Source of the DNA: Eubacterium sp.
GTDB lineage: Bacteria > Bacillota > Clostridia > Lachnospirales > Lachnospiraceae
Assembly (NCBI GenBank): GCA_024692605.1
Contig: JAILMQ010000133.1
Location: 1-38,507 of the forward strand
Reading direction: 5' to 3'
Length of the DNA: 38,507 nucleotides
The translations under genes were made by a program, and so were the position numbers. The notes beneath the pieces were generated by a model, which saw nothing but the letters and a program-made list of their open reading frames with translations, had not been told where the DNA came from and did no database searches. Position 1 is the stretch's first letter. Each line of letters opens with the position of its first letter. Shown here piece after piece: positions 10,405-19,973 of this stretch.

Positions 10405-12546
10405 TTGGCTGGAAGAGAATATCCATTAGAGAGAACAAGAAATATCGGTATCATGGCTCACATCGATGCTGGTAAAACAACTCTTACAGAAAGAATCCTG
10501 TACTATACCGGAGTTAATCACAAGATTGGTGAGACTTACGAAGGTACAGCAACCATGGACTGGATGGAGCAGGAACAGGAGCGTGGTATCACTATCACAT
10601 CTGCTGCTACAACTTGTCACTGGACACTTCAGGAACAGAATAAGCCAAAGCCGGGTGCTCTTGAACATCGTATAAATATCATTGATACCCCAGGACACGT
10701 AGACTTCACTGTTGAGGTTGAGCGTTCACTTCGTGTACTTGACGGAGCTGTTGGTGTATTTGATGCAAAGGGTGGTGTTGAGCCACAGTCAGAGAACGTT
10801 TGGCGTCAGGCTGATACATATCACGTACCACGTATGGCATTCGTTAATAAGATGGACATACTTGGTGCTAACTTCTACAATACTGTAGAAGAAATCAAGA
10901 CTCGTCTTGGTAAGAAGCCGGTTGTTGTAAATATCCCAATCGGTAAAGAAGACTTTTTTGAAGGCGTTATCGATCTCTTTGAGATGAAGGAATACCTTTA
11001 CAACGATCATGAGGGTAAAGATATCTCAATCGTTGACATTCGTGATGATTATAAGGAAATAGCAGAAGAGTGGAGAAACAAACTCGTAGAAAACTGCTGT
11101 GAGCTTGATGATGATCTTATGATGGCTTACCTTGAAGGTGAGGAGCCTACAATTGATCAGCTTAAGGCAGCTCTTCGTGCAGGTACTTGTGCAGCTATCG
11201 ATACTCCGGAAGGAGAAAAGGAAAGAGTTGTACCTGTACTTTGCGGTTCTGCACATCAGAACAAGGGTATCCAGAAGCTTATCGATGCTGTAATCGAGTT
11301 CATGCCTGCTCCTACAGATATCCCTGATATCAAGGGTACAGATATGGATGGAAATGAGATTACTAAGAAGTCATCTGATGAAGAGCCATTCTCAGCACTT
11401 GCATTTAAGATCGTTGCAGATCCATTCGTTGGAAAGCTTGCATTCATCAGAGTATATTCAGGAACACTTAATAAGGGTTCATATGTACTTAATGCAACAA
11501 AGGATCACAAAGAGCGTGTTGGACGTATCGTTCAGATGCATGCTAATGATAGAACAGATATAGACAAGCTTTATGCAGGAGATATTGCTGCAGTAGTAGG
11601 TCTTAAGAATACTACAACAGGTGATACAATCTGTGATGACCAGCATCCTGTTATCCTTGAGTCTATGGAGTTCCCTGAGCCGGTTATCGAGCTCGCTATC
11701 GAGCCTAAGACAAAGGATGGCCAGGATAAGCTTGCTACAGCACTTGCTAAGCTTGCTGAAGAAGATCCTACATTCAGAACACATACAGATGCAGAGACCG
11801 GACAGACCATCATCGCCGGAATGGGTGAGCTTCACCTTGAGATCATCGTTGATCGTCTCCTTCGTGAGTTTAAGGTAGAGGCAAATGTTGGTGCTCCTCA
11901 GGTTGCTTACAAAGAAACATTTACAACACCTGTTGATATTGATTCTAAGTATGCTAAGCAGTCTGGTGGACGTGGTCAGTACGGACATTGTAAGGTTAGA
12001 TTTACACCTATGGATCCTAACGGTGAAGAGCAGTTCAAGTTCGAATCAACTGTAGTTGGTGGTAACATTCCTAAGGAATATATCCCGGCTGTAGGAGAGG
12101 GTATCGAAGAAGCTGCACAGGCCGGTATCCTTGGTGGATTCCAGGTACTCGGTGTTTCAGCTGAGGTTTATGATGGTTCATACCATGAAGTCGATTCATC
12201 TGAAATGGCATTCCATATTGCCGGATCTATGGCATTTAAGGATGCTATGAAGAAGGGTAATCCTGTACTTCTTGAGCCTATCATGAAGGTTGAGGTTGTT
12301 ATGCCTGAGCAGTACATGGGAGACGTTATCGGTGATATTAACAGTCGTCGTGGACGTATCGAGAGTATGGAAGACGTTGGTAACGGTAAGAAGGTTACAG
12401 CTTATGTACCACTTGCTGAGATGTTCGGATACTCTACAGACCTTCGTTCAAGAACTCAGGGACGTGGTAACTACTCAATGTTCTTCGAGAAGTATGAGCA
12501 GTGTCCAAAGAACGTTCAGGAAAAGGTTCTTAGTGCAAAGGCATAA
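10405..12546 (+). CDS. fusA: Elongation factor G
   Basis: EF-G is the GTPase that drives tRNA-mRNA translocation and, with RRF, ribosome recycling. It is 713 residues long, close to the usual 690-705. The start is a TTG eight bases after AAGGAGG; no alternative ATG fits the ribosome binding site. GTPase motifs are AHIDAGKTT (residues 18-26), RGITI, DTPGH and NKMD. The C-terminal domain IV/V region carries [11 protein letters not shown] and the DINSRRGRI loop. Position and context (rpsL-rpsG-fusA-tuf) identify it as the main translational EF-G rather than a TetM-like or EF-G2 paralogue. Confidence 0.98.
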   Translation: MAGREYPLERTRNIGIMAHIDAGKTTLTERILYYTGVNHKIGETYEGTATMDWMEQEQERGITITSAATTCHWTLQEQNKPKPGALEHRINIIDTPGHVDFTVEVERSLRVLDGAVGVFDAKGGVEPQSENVWRQADTYHVPRMAFVNKMDILGANFYNTVEEIKTRLGKKPVVVNIPIGKEDFFEGVIDLFEMKEYLYNDHEGKDISIVDIRDDYKEIAEEWRNKLVENCCELDDDLMMAYLEGEEPTIDQLKAALRAGTCAAIDTPEGEKERVVPVLCGSAHQNKGIQKLIDAVIEFMPAPTDIPDIKGTDMDGNEITKKSSDEEPFSALAFKIVADPFVGKLAFIRVYSGTLNKGSYVLNATKDHKERVGRIVQMHANDRTDIDKLYAGDIAAVVGLKNTTTGDTICDDQHPVILESMEFPEPVIELAIEPKTKDGQDKLATALAKLAEEDPTFRTHTDAETGQTIIAGMGELHLEIIVDRLLREFKVEANVGAPQVAYKETFTTPVDIDSKYAKQSGGRGQYGHCKVRFTPMDPNGEEQFKFESTVVGGNIPKEYIPAVGEGIEEAAQAGILGGFQVLGVSAEVYDGSYHEVDSSEMAFHIAGSMAFKDAMKKGNPVLLEPIMKVEVVMPEQYMGDVIGDINSRRGRIESMEDVGNGKKVTAYVPLAEMFGYSTDLRSRTQGRGNYSMFFEKYEQCPKNVQEKVLSAKA

Positions 12547-12563
12547 ATAAAACATAAATATAC

Positions 12564-12592
12564 TTGAAATATTTATTAAGATTTAGTAAAAT
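12564..12592 (+). promoter_or_regulatory. Sigma-A promoter of tuf
   Basis: TTGAAA (12564-12569), 17 bases, TAAAAT (12587-12592), placed between fusA and tuf. It gives tuf an extra dose of transcription beyond read-through from the str promoter. Confidence 0.75.
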
Positions 12593-12605
12593 TGACTTTA
12601 GTGCT

Positions 12606-12659
12606 GTGGTCGGGGCATATCCGGTCCCGGTCACGAAGATAGAAAAACCGAAAAGGTTA
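12606..12659 (+). promoter_or_regulatory. Structured tuf leader
   Basis: A wobble-rich GC hairpin (left arm GTGGTCGGGG region, right arm TCCCGGTCAC, 12606-12634) is followed by AACC-GAAAA-GGTT (12646-12659), just before the AGGAGG of tuf. Function is not known; it could stabilise the abundant mRNA. Confidence 0.35.
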
Positions 12660-12681
12660 AATATTTAGGAGGACAATTAAA

Positions 12682-13866
12682 ATGGCAAAGGCTAAGTTTG
12701 AAAGAACAAAACCACATGTTAACATTGGTACAATTGGTCACGTTGACCACGGTAAGACAACTCTTACAGCTGCTATCACAAAGGTACTTTCAGAGAGAGT
12801 ATCAGGTAACTCAGCTGTAGATTTCGCAAACATTGATAAGGCTCCAGAAGAGAGAGAGCGTGGTATCACTATTTCAACAGCTCACGTTGAGTATGAGACA
12901 GAGAACAGACACTATGCACACGTTGACTGTCCAGGACATGCTGACTACGTTAAGAACATGATCACTGGTGCTGCTCAGATGGATGGTGCTATCCTCGTTG
13001 TTGCTGCTACTGACGGTGTTATGGCTCAGACAAGAGAGCATATCCTTCTTGCTCGTCAGGTTAACGTTCCTTACATCATCGTATTCCTAAACAAGTGTGA
13101 TATGGTTGATGATGATGAACTTGTTGAGCTTGTTGAGATGGAAGTTACAGAAGCTCTTGAAGAGTATGGATTCGAAGGATGCCCTATCATCAAGGGTTCA
13201 GCTCTTAAGGCTCTTGAAGGAGATCAGGCTTGGGGCGACAAGATTATGGAGCTTATGGATACAGTTGATAGCTATATCCCTACACCAGAGCGTGATACAG
13301 ATAAGCCATTCCTTATGCCTGTTGAGGACGTATTCACAATCACAGGTCGTGGTACAGTTGCTACAGGTAGAGTAGAGCGTGGTACTCTTCACCTCAATGA
13401 TCCACTTGAGATTCTTGGTATCAGTGAAGAGACACAGAATACTGTTGTTACAGGTATCGAGATGTTCAGAAAGCTTCTTGATGAGGCTCGTGCAGGTGAT
13501 AACATCGGTGCACTTCTCCGTGGTATCAACAGGGATCAGGTAGAAAAGGGACAGGTTCTTGCTAAGCCAGGTACAGTAACATGTCATAAGAAGTTTACTG
13601 CTCAGGTTTACGTTCTTACAAAGGACGCGGGTGGACGTCATACTCCATTCTTCAACAACTATCGTCAACAGTTCTACTTCAGAACAACAGACGTTACTGG
13701 TGTCTGCAATCTTCCTGCAGGTACAGAGATGTGCATGCCTGGAGATAACGTAGAGATGACAATCGAGCTTATCCATCCAGTAGCTATGGAGCAGGGACTT
13801 AGATTCGCTATCCGTGAGGGTGGTAGAACAGTTGGTTCAGGTTCTGTTGTATCTATCATCGAGTAA
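12682..13866 (+). CDS. tuf: Elongation factor Tu
   Basis: EF-Tu is the GTPase that delivers aminoacyl-tRNA to the ribosomal A site. It is 394 residues long, the standard size. The ATG lies nine bases after AGGAGG. Motifs are GHVDHGKTT (residues 18-26), RGITI, DCPGH, NKCD and a C-terminal GGRTVGSG. Codon use is strongly biased, as expected for the most abundant protein. The usual S10 operon does not follow: a terminator and a convergent accessory gene come next. Confidence 0.99.
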   Translation: MAKAKFERTKPHVNIGTIGHVDHGKTTLTAAITKVLSERVSGNSAVDFANIDKAPEERERGITISTAHVEYETENRHYAHVDCPGHADYVKNMITGAAQMDGAILVVAATDGVMAQTREHILLARQVNVPYIIVFLNKCDMVDDDELVELVEMEVTEALEEYGFEGCPIIKGSALKALEGDQAWGDKIMELMDTVDSYIPTPERDTDKPFLMPVEDVFTITGRGTVATGRVERGTLHLNDPLEILGISEETQNTVVTGIEMFRKLLDEARAGDNIGALLRGINRDQVEKGQVLAKPGTVTCHKKFTAQVYVLTKDAGGRHTPFFNNYRQQFYFRTTDVTGVCNLPAGTEMCMPGDNVEMTIELIHPVAMEQGLRFAIREGGRTVGSGSVVSIIE

Positions 13867-13891
13867 TTATTACTTAGATAGTAAATAGAGA

Positions 13892-13936
13892 TAAAAAAAA
13901 CTTCGGTGCAGCTTAGGCTGCAGCCGAAGTTTTTAT
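13892..13936. terminator. Bidirectional terminator shared by tuf and the acyltransferase gene
   Basis: The arm AAAAACTTCGGTGCAGC pairs with GCTGCAGCCGAAGTTTTT (one bulged base) around a TTAG loop, with A and T runs on both sides. The leftward gene's stop codon (complement of 13913-13915) lies in the loop, and its last six codons form one arm. Confidence 0.9.
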
Positions 13937-15049
13937 TTTTTTAATGATTATATTTATTAGTTTGCCCAGCTGTCTTCTGATCCAGTCAAGGATCCAGCAA
14001 CCGGCGTATATAATTAGTATTATCAGAAATATCTGTAGAAGATAGCCTTTTCTGGTATAGAATGCAGTGTTGTTAATAGGGAATATCTCGTTCCATATAA
14101 GGCTTCGTATCAGGGGATGCTCGTGGATCATATATATACCCAGGTTTCCGGCGCTTATATAGTTGATTACATTTCCCAGCTTTACAAATCTACGCATATC
14201 CAGCTTCTCAAAAAATCTGAATATGCAGGTGCATTGAAGAACTACCAATGGATTATCATTATATCCAACTACGGAATTGATTCCTTCATCAGGATAAAAG
14301 TAAACAAGTAATACATTTCCCAGTCCCAGAAGTAGAAATCCGGTAAGGTAAGTAAGTGGGTTGTTCCACAGATTCTTTTTGTCTCCCTCGTGACTGCTAA
14401 AGATGTGATACTTTCTGAGATACGCTCCCAGCAGATACATAAATATAAAATCGTATAGGCTTTTTCCTCCCTGGGTTGAGAGGATCTTTTTTATTCCGAA
14501 TATTCCCTCGAAGGGTTCCAGCATACTTAGGGGCTGCCATATTGAGAACATACAGAATGTTATGATTATCAGTCCCAGGAATTCTTTTCTGCTCAGGTTC
14601 TGTATCATTTTGTTAAGATAGGGTGACAGGATGAGCACCAGAAGGTACAAGGTCATAAAATACCAGGTTCTGGACAGAAATGGGAAAAATGCTTTTATAT
14701 ACTGCTCCTTTAGTACCTCCCCCGGTCGGAATAATCCATACAATACCGGAATGGATACGGAGTAAAAGTACATAGGAAGATAACATTTTAATAGTCGTTT
14801 CCGGTTGAAGCCGGATTTGGATTCGCTTAGGAAGTAGCCCATGATTATTACAAATACATAGACGGGGCACCGGCACATAAGCCAGATGACCCAGTAGGTC
14901 AGTTCGACTCGTCCCTCCACCTGGTTGGCGATATCTGTGTAATCTCCGTAATCCGATACATGCAGAAAGATTATCTGCAGCATCATTATTATGCGGAGTA
15001 GCTCGATGCTTGGGTTGCGCGTTAGTTTATTAGGTGTTTTGGTTTCCAT
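13913..15049 (-). CDS. Acyltransferase family 3 (WecH/OafA-like) membrane protein
   Basis: A 378-residue polytopic inner-membrane protein of the acyltransferase-3 family, which moves acetyl or other acyl groups onto surface polysaccharides or lipid-linked sugars. Family marks are the N-terminal pattern NPSIELLRIIMMLQIIFLHV, with the conserved arginine and histidine of that family, about ten hydrophobic spans, and the C-terminal GNLGIYMIHEHP. The ATG has AAGGAG five bases upstream. It follows the HTH gene after only 11 bases and is probably its co-transcribed partner. The last codons overlap the tuf terminator. The substrate cannot be told from sequence. Confidence 0.85.
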   Translation of the reverse strand: METKTPNKLTRNPSIELLRIIMMLQIIFLHVSDYGDYTDIANQVEGRVELTYWVIWLMCRCPVYVFVIIMGYFLSESKSGFNRKRLLKCYLPMYFYSVSIPVLYGLFRPGEVLKEQYIKAFFPFLSRTWYFMTLYLLVLILSPYLNKMIQNLSRKEFLGLIIITFCMFSIWQPLSMLEPFEGIFGIKKILSTQGGKSLYDFIFMYLLGAYLRKYHIFSSHEGDKKNLWNNPLTYLTGFLLLGLGNVLLVYFYPDEGINSVVGYNDNPLVVLQCTCIFRFFEKLDMRRFVKLGNVINYISAGNLGIYMIHEHPLIRSLIWNEIFPINNTAFYTRKGYLLQIFLIILIIYAGCWILDWIRRQLGKLINIIIKKIKTSAAA

Positions 15050-15060
15050 ATTGCTCCTTA

Positions 15061-15489
15061 TCAGTCGTCCAGAGTTGCTTCATTCTTAGAATAAAGGAGT
15101 TCATTTGTCTGTTGGACACTGTACTGTCTGTTGATAGCATAGATAATAAGTGAATCGCGAATATCCTTTGGATATAGAATCCCAAGCTGAAGAATCTCAA
15201 GATATCTAAGGGATTCAACCAGAGTGAGATGTGATGCGAGACACAGTGATATGGCATTGTTCCGCCCCGGCTTTCTGGTACCATTCAGTATCTGGTAGCA
15301 ATAGGTACGACTGATTCCGCTGGATTTGACCACATCGCTTTTGGATACTCCATGCTCTTTTCGTAATGTATCATAATACTTTATTGCATCTAAATCCTTA
15401 TACTTTTCCAAACCATTTAGATATTCATTCAGCCCTTCTTTATCATCTATATTATTTAATACATTCATTAAATCATTGGTTGTTTTCAT
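15061..15489 (-). CDS. Small helix-turn-helix DNA-binding protein
   Basis: A 142-residue probable transcriptional regulator. The ATG at 15489 is preferred over 15501 because GGAGA lies six bases before it, while 15501 has no ribosome binding site. The middle third (about residues 45-100) has an XRE/Cro-like helix-turn-helix: SKSDVVKSSGISRTYCYQIL, then GTRKPGRNNAISLC. The N-terminal helical part and the C-terminal region have no recognisable domain. It is divergent from a Ser/Thr kinase gene (105-base gap), a pairing that suggests the regulator is a kinase target or controls both transcripts. That link is inference. Confidence 0.75.
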   Translation of the reverse strand: MKTTNDLMNVLNNIDDKEGLNEYLNGLEKYKDLDAIKYYDTLRKEHGVSKSDVVKSSGISRTYCYQILNGTRKPGRNNAISLCLASHLTLVESLRYLEILQLGILYPKDIRDSLIIYAINRQYSVQQTNELLYSKNEATLDD

Positions 15490-15566
15490 ATTATTCTCCA
15501 TAGTTTACTACTTTGCTTTATAAGTTTTCATTTGAAGGCGTGTTTGTTATAATTACCAATATAAAT

Positions 15567-15595
15567 AGTATAATAACTTGGCGGTGGTATTGCAA
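15567..15595 (-). promoter_or_regulatory. Promoter of the HTH-acyltransferase operon
   Basis: On the minus strand TTGCAA (15595-15590), 17 bases, TATACT (15572-15567). It overlaps the start region of the divergent kinase gene, so transcription in the two directions could interfere. For the kinase, TATAAT at 15569-15574 on the plus strand is the best -10, with a poor -35. Confidence 0.6.
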
Positions 15596-16680
15596 TGTCT
15601 GATATTCAAAAGGTTATAACTAAATATCTGGATACAATATATGAAATCGTTCCCTGGTCCGGTAACAATGACAGGATAACTCTCATCAGAAGCAGAGTAG
15701 ACGGAAGGCTTTACATTCTGAAAAATGAAGGCCATTACGATATGAAGGTATATTCTGAATTAAAAAAGCAGGAGATTCCCGGAATTCCGAAAATGTATGA
15801 GCTGATCCAGGATAATAATAATCTTTTAGTTATAGAAGAATTTATAGAGGATGATGGTGTATATGAGAGATTATCTGATGAAAAATCCATATGTGAAGCC
15901 GCTATTATGATCTGTGACATCCTGACAAGGCTCCACAATCTTAAACCTCCCATTATCCATAGAGATATAAAGCCGGAGAATATCCTTGTATCAGGCAGTG
16001 GGGTTTATCTGATCGATTATAATATATCCAGAGCATTCAGAGGAGAGGCTGGGCAGGATACATTTATCATGGGAACCCAGGGATATGCGGCACCGGAGCA
16101 GTTTGGTTTTTCCGAGAGTGATGCAAGAACAGATATCTATGGTCTTGGGGCAACAATAAAAACATTAAAGGAAAAGGCTGGGATAGAAAGCTATAAGCTG
16201 GATAGAATAATAGATAAGGCTACTTCAATTGATCCAAGAAACAGATACCAGAATGCCGAGGAAATGAAGAGAGCATTAAAAGCTCAAAAAGGATATTCAG
16301 TCTTAAATGTATTAAAAAAATATGCTATTCCCGGCTATCGAAGCGGTAACTTTATCGTTATGTTTTTTGCAACAACCTTATACGCGTTTTGGGGCTATAT
16401 CTGTTTCGCCATGGAAATGACTCCTAATCCCTATCACGGGATATATGCTTCGATTTACAACTGGCTCGGGAGATTATATCTTCTGACTACAACATTTTTA
16501 GTGATTGCATTTTCGGGAAATTATCTTGGTGTTCGTGAAAAGCTTTTTCGGAAATGTAACATGGAAAAGCTGAATATATTTATTAAAATATTAATAATAG
16601 CACTGATGGATGCAATATTAATTGTGTTGATATTCGCGATTTATGCTTTTATAGCATATGCTGCGTTAGGAATTAGCTAA
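15595..16680 (+). CDS. Membrane-anchored Hanks-type serine/threonine protein kinase
   Basis: A 361-residue eukaryotic-like protein kinase. The kinase domain covers about residues 15-230. Visible motifs are the ATP-binding Lys43 in YILKNE, the catalytic HRDIKPEN with Asp124, the metal-binding Asp141 in a DYN variant of DFG, GTQGYAAPEQ in the activation segment and DIYGLGAT. The glycine loop is degenerate. About three hydrophobic spans follow (about 250-360), so the kinase domain is N-terminal and cytoplasmic with a C-terminal membrane anchor. No PASTA repeats are present, so it is not the PrkC/StkP wall-sensing type. The ATG at 15595 has a weak GGTGG ribosome site. It is divergent from the HTH-acyltransferase pair. 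Confidence 0.87.
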   Translation: MSDIQKVITKYLDTIYEIVPWSGNNDRITLIRSRVDGRLYILKNEGHYDMKVYSELKKQEIPGIPKMYELIQDNNNLLVIEEFIEDDGVYERLSDEKSICEAAIMICDILTRLHNLKPPIIHRDIKPENILVSGSGVYLIDYNISRAFRGEAGQDTFIMGTQGYAAPEQFGFSESDARTDIYGLGATIKTLKEKAGIESYKLDRIIDKATSIDPRNRYQNAEEMKRALKAQKGYSVLNVLKKYAIPGYRSGNFIVMFFATTLYAFWGYICFAMEMTPNPYHGIYASIYNWLGRLYLLTTTFLVIAFSGNYLGVREKLFRKCNMEKLNIFIKILIIALMDAILIVLIFAIYAFIAYAALGIS

Positions 16681-16708
16681 AAAATATGTTTTTTTTGTGA
16701 ATGAGTTT

Positions 16709-16717
16709 TGTTACAAT
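16709..16717 (+). promoter_or_regulatory. Extended -10 promoter for yitT-like gene
   Basis: TGTTACAAT is an extended -10 (TGN plus TACAAT) about 43 bases before the likely start codon. The -35 region is only a T-run. Confidence 0.45.
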
Positions 16718-16759
16718 GAACTATGAGACTATTTGAATAGATCATATGCATGGTTTGAT

Positions 16760-17668
16760 ATGGATAAAAGCAAAAAAGAAAAGAATAATAACAGAATAAA
16801 GGAAATGATATTATCCTGGGGAATGATAGTTGTGGGGGCTGTTATTGCGGCTTTTGCGCTGGAGGAATTCTTAGCTCCTAATCATATATTTGATGGTGGA
16901 GTAACAGGTGTGAGTATGATCCTCACACATTTTCTTCATGTTCCTCTTGGAGTGGTTGTGGTCATTCTGAATATTCCTTTTATCATAGTTGGAATTCGGA
17001 AGATGGGAAAGGGTTTCATTGTGAAGGTTATTGTGGCCATTGGAATATTTGCCCTTATGGCATCGATCTTTGAACGGATGGAGAATGCTACAAGAGATAT
17101 AATTCTGGCAACGGTATTCGGAGGTGTTCTTCTGGGAGTTGGTGTTGGTCTTGTGCTTCGGGGCGGTTCCTGTCTGGATGGCACTGAGATTGTGGCGATT
17201 CTTCTCAGTAAAAAACTATCCATATCTACGGGAAAGATTATTCTTTCCTTTAATGTTTTGATATATATTGTAGCCGGAATTGTCTTTGGACATGACCGGG
17301 GAATGTATTCCCTGCTTATGTATTTCATAACCTCAAAGGTTATAGATATAGTAGAAATAGGATGGGATAATACAAAGTCAGTTATGGTTATCACTGACAG
17401 AGGTAAAGAGCTTGCTCAGGCTATCTATGTAGGACTTGGACGTACAGTTACATTTATGAAGGGTGAAGGACTTGTCAGCAGTGAGCAGAAGGATATTCTT
17501 TATTGTGTTGTTACAAGAGCAGAGATGTTTGAGCTTAAACGTATAATCAATTCTGTGGAAGGTAGTACATTTACTACCATATCAGATGTTTCGGAAATAG
17601 TAGGAAACCATGTTAAGTCTGATCAGAAGAAGCAGCAGGTTATAAAAAATACGGAGGGCACTGAATAG
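16760..17668 (+). CDS. YitT family membrane protein (DUF161-DUF2179)
   Basis: A 302-residue membrane protein of the YitT family, whose transport role is not settled. The first in-frame ATG (16760) is used; a TTG at 16733 would add nine residues, and neither has a good ribosome site. Five or six hydrophobic spans cover residues about 15-195. Typical family marks are LAPNHIFDGGVTGVS near the start and RGGSCLDGTEIVA in the second half of the membrane part. The C-terminal soluble DUF2179 domain runs from about residue 205 (VMVITDRGKELAQAI) to 285 and has a PII-like fold in known relatives. The stop is one base before the next start, so the gene is translationally coupled to a diguanylate cyclase. 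Confidence 0.9.
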   Translation: MDKSKKEKNNNRIKEMILSWGMIVVGAVIAAFALEEFLAPNHIFDGGVTGVSMILTHFLHVPLGVVVVILNIPFIIVGIRKMGKGFIVKVIVAIGIFALMASIFERMENATRDIILATVFGGVLLGVGVGLVLRGGSCLDGTEIVAILLSKKLSISTGKIILSFNVLIYIVAGIVFGHDRGMYSLLMYFITSKVIDIVEIGWDNTKSVMVITDRGKELAQAIYVGLGRTVTFMKGEGLVSSEQKDILYCVVTRAEMFELKRIINSVEGSTFTTISDVSEIVGNHVKSDQKKQQVIKNTEGTE

Positions 17669-17669
17669 T

Positions 17670-19460
17670 ATGAAACAGTTCCAGTTTAAATATGAAAATG
17701 AAGAAAAGTTTGTTAATAGTCTTCATAAGATAAAGCAATGGTGTAATTCTTCTATAACATCCAAGGTGTTGTTTCAGGTGTATTCTGAGACTCTGGATAA
17801 GGAGAAGGTTACTGCTTTATGTGGTCTTATCGAGACCGAAATGCCTGATGCATTATATATGGGATGTTCTACCAACGGAAATATTATTATGGGTGAATAT
17901 AACGGAGATATGATTGATATTATATGTACCGTGTTTGAGTACCCATCCACTAATATTGATCTTCTTCAGTATTCTCTTGATGAAGAAAAAGCTCCATACG
18001 TTACAAATGATCTGATTAAAAAGGTCAAGGAAAGACCCTGGGTTAAAACTATTATGCTGAATACTACCATCAGAGGGATGTCAATGACAGGTTTCTGTGA
18101 CGAGTTACGGAAGCTTCCTAAAAAAATTGCACTTTTCGGTGGTGGTGCATTTTCAGAAGATATGAATGAGAATACAGCATTCGTTGTGTCTTCAGTGGGA
18201 GAAATCTCCGACCATGCAGTTGTTTTTGCACTTATAGGTGGAGATGATTACTATGTTAAAACTACTCATATTACCGGATGGAAGCCCCTTGGAAGAGAAC
18301 TTAAGGTGACAAAAGCCAGAGGAGCCATTCTCTACGAGCTGGATGGTAAGCCTGCATATGAGACTTACTATAAATATCTGAACATAAAGAATGATGAAAA
18401 CTTTTTCTATAATACCCTGGAGTTTCCGTTTTTCTATGAATCTCACGGGATGAATATTCTTCGTGCACCTATCGCAAGTAATGATGATGGTTCTCTTGTC
18501 ATGACAGCAGATATGGAGCAAAATGTAAGGGCCAGGATTGCGTATGGAGATCCCTGGACTATTCTTGAAAGTGTATACAACGGTGCAGTGGAACTTCAGG
18601 AGTTTGTTCCTGAAGCTATTACTGTGTTTTCCTGCGCTGCCAGAAGGACTTTCTGGGGTGCTGATGAAATAAGCTGTGAGACGATTCCCTTCCAGTCTCT
18701 GGCACCTACGTCAGGTTTCTATACATCAGGTGAATTTTTAAGGACCGGAGTTAATGTGTTCCAGCATAACGTTACTCTTGTAATCGGAGCACAGAGAGAG
18801 GGTAAGGCGGATTCAGGACAGACGGCTAAGGTTGATATGAACACTGAGGAGTTTTCAGGGAAGGTTTCGATGATCAACCGGTTGGCTACATTTATCCAGG
18901 CTGCTACCGAGGAACTGGCAGAGGCTAACAGACGCTTGGAGTTTGCTGCTATTTCCGACAGTCTGACAGGGCTTTTCAATCGTGGCGAAATACAGAGAAG
19001 GATAACTGACAAGGCACTTGAAGTTGCGGCTTCCGGAGCACATGGAATTTCCAAGGCCGGTGTTTCACTTATTATGATGGATATAGATAACTTCAAGGAA
19101 GTAAATGATACATTTGGCCATAAGGAAGGGGATATTGTTCTCAGAAAACTTTCGGAGATGCTGGAGAGAACTATTGAGGAAAATGTTCCTGATGCTGTTG
19201 CCGGAAGATGGGGCGGCGAGGAATTTATGGTGCTGCTGCCGAACTCAGATGAGAAGCGGGCAACTGAAGTGGCAGAACTTTTCAGACAGAACTTCGCTGC
19301 AATAGATTTTCCGAAGGCAAAAAACAGGACAATGAGTCTTGGTGTTACGGAGCTTATTGTTGGTGAGGATGCGGATATAGCTTGTATGAGAGTTGATTCA
19401 GCACTTTACGAAGCGAAGAAGACCGGGAAAAACAAGGTGGTTGTTTATCCTATGTTTTAA
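17670..19460 (+). CDS. FIST-domain diguanylate cyclase (GGDEF)
   Basis: A 596-residue sensor that makes the second messenger c-di-GMP. The N-terminal FIST domain (about 28-210, with YMGCSTNG and LFGGGAFSED) and FIST_C domain (about 225-375, ending in SGFYTSGE) are ligand-binding modules thought to sense small molecules such as amino acids. A helical linker (about 395-430) leads into a GGDEF domain with DSLTGLFNR, then DIDNFKEVND and the active-site GGEEF at residues 515-519. The RxxD product-inhibition site that normally precedes GGEEF is absent, so feedback inhibition is not expected. There is no transmembrane span, so it is cytoplasmic. It is coupled to the YitT-family gene, one base upstream. 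Confidence 0.93.
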   Translation: MKQFQFKYENEEKFVNSLHKIKQWCNSSITSKVLFQVYSETLDKEKVTALCGLIETEMPDALYMGCSTNGNIIMGEYNGDMIDIICTVFEYPSTNIDLLQYSLDEEKAPYVTNDLIKKVKERPWVKTIMLNTTIRGMSMTGFCDELRKLPKKIALFGGGAFSEDMNENTAFVVSSVGEISDHAVVFALIGGDDYYVKTTHITGWKPLGRELKVTKARGAILYELDGKPAYETYYKYLNIKNDENFFYNTLEFPFFYESHGMNILRAPIASNDDGSLVMTADMEQNVRARIAYGDPWTILESVYNGAVELQEFVPEAITVFSCAARRTFWGADEISCETIPFQSLAPTSGFYTSGEFLRTGVNVFQHNVTLVIGAQREGKADSGQTAKVDMNTEEFSGKVSMINRLATFIQAATEELAEANRRLEFAAISDSLTGLFNRGEIQRRITDKALEVAASGAHGISKAGVSLIMMDIDNFKEVNDTFGHKEGDIVLRKLSEMLERTIEENVPDAVAGRWGGEEFMVLLPNSDEKRATEVAELFRQNFAAIDFPKAKNRTMSLGVTELIVGEDADIACMRVDSALYEAKKTGKNKVVVYPMF

Positions 19461-19511
19461 TATGATTTGAAAGCTATGGCTTGATAATAAAATTAATTGT
19501 TTGGAGGAATC

Positions 19512-19955
19512 ATGAAGGTTATATGCAAATGCTGTCATAAGGCTTTTGATTATGATATGTATATGGGACTCTGCCCTAAGTGTGGAAGAGTCTATAGAAG
19601 AGGAAGAAGTCACTATTCAGAGATAGAAAAGAATATGATAGGAGATTTTCATCTGCATGCAGATGAAGGCGGCCTGAACAGGGGAATAGAAGGAGTGGTT
19701 TATAACCAGGGTACTCCACAGTCGATGCAGGCTATGGATACCATCGGTGAGGTGATCACAAAGAAGGCTCCCAATTCCTATTATTCTCCGGAACATCAGA
19801 CCAAAATCAACAGGGTTGTGGTAAATCAGAAGAACATGAATACTGCCACAAGATTAAACAATCCGAGGAATAATAAGAAGTCTTCAAGTGGGCTTGGATC
19901 GATTTTATTTGTCATCATATTTGTCATTGCAATATTGTATGGAATGTTCTCATAA
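19512..19955 (+). CDS. Zinc-ribbon protein with C-terminal membrane anchor
   Basis: A 147-residue protein without a named family. The ATG at 19512 follows TTGGAGG by four bases; an in-frame TTG at 19497 lies before that site and is rejected. The N-terminus has a zinc ribbon: Cys5-x-x-Cys8 and Cys21-x-x-Cys24 (CPKCG). A polar, Asn/Lys-rich middle follows, with a possible coiled or unstructured nature. The last 20 residues are hydrophobic (SILFVIIFVIAILYGMF), making it a tail-anchored membrane protein. Its position 51 bases after the cyclase gene may mean co-transcription. The role is unknown. Confidence 0.7.
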   Translation: MKVICKCCHKAFDYDMYMGLCPKCGRVYRRGRSHYSEIEKNMIGDFHLHADEGGLNRGIEGVVYNQGTPQSMQAMDTIGEVITKKAPNSYYSPEHQTKINRVVVNQKNMNTATRLNNPRNNKKSSSGLGSILFVIIFVIAILYGMFS

Positions 19956-19973
19956 AAACATCTTGTTTTTATG
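19951..19973. repeat. 10-bp perfect inverted repeat overlapping the guaB -35 box
   Basis: CATAAAAACA and TGTTTTTATG flank TCT. The left arm contains the stop codon of the zinc-ribbon gene and the right arm contains most of the guaB -35 hexamer. It could be a weak terminator or an operator controlling guaB. Confidence 0.6.

Noticed and set aside
13198-13776. 192-codon minus-strand frame inside tuf
   Set aside because: It is antisense to EF-Tu, is Cys/Ser/Thr-rich as expected from reversed biased codons, and lacks start signals.
19467-19493. Promoter-like TTGAAA...TAAAAT before the zinc-ribbon gene
   Set aside because: The spacer is only 15 bases, so it is too weak to list as a promoter.
19497-19511. 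TTG start for the zinc-ribbon gene
   Set aside because: The GGAGG ribosome site lies downstream of this codon, so it must serve the ATG at 19512.
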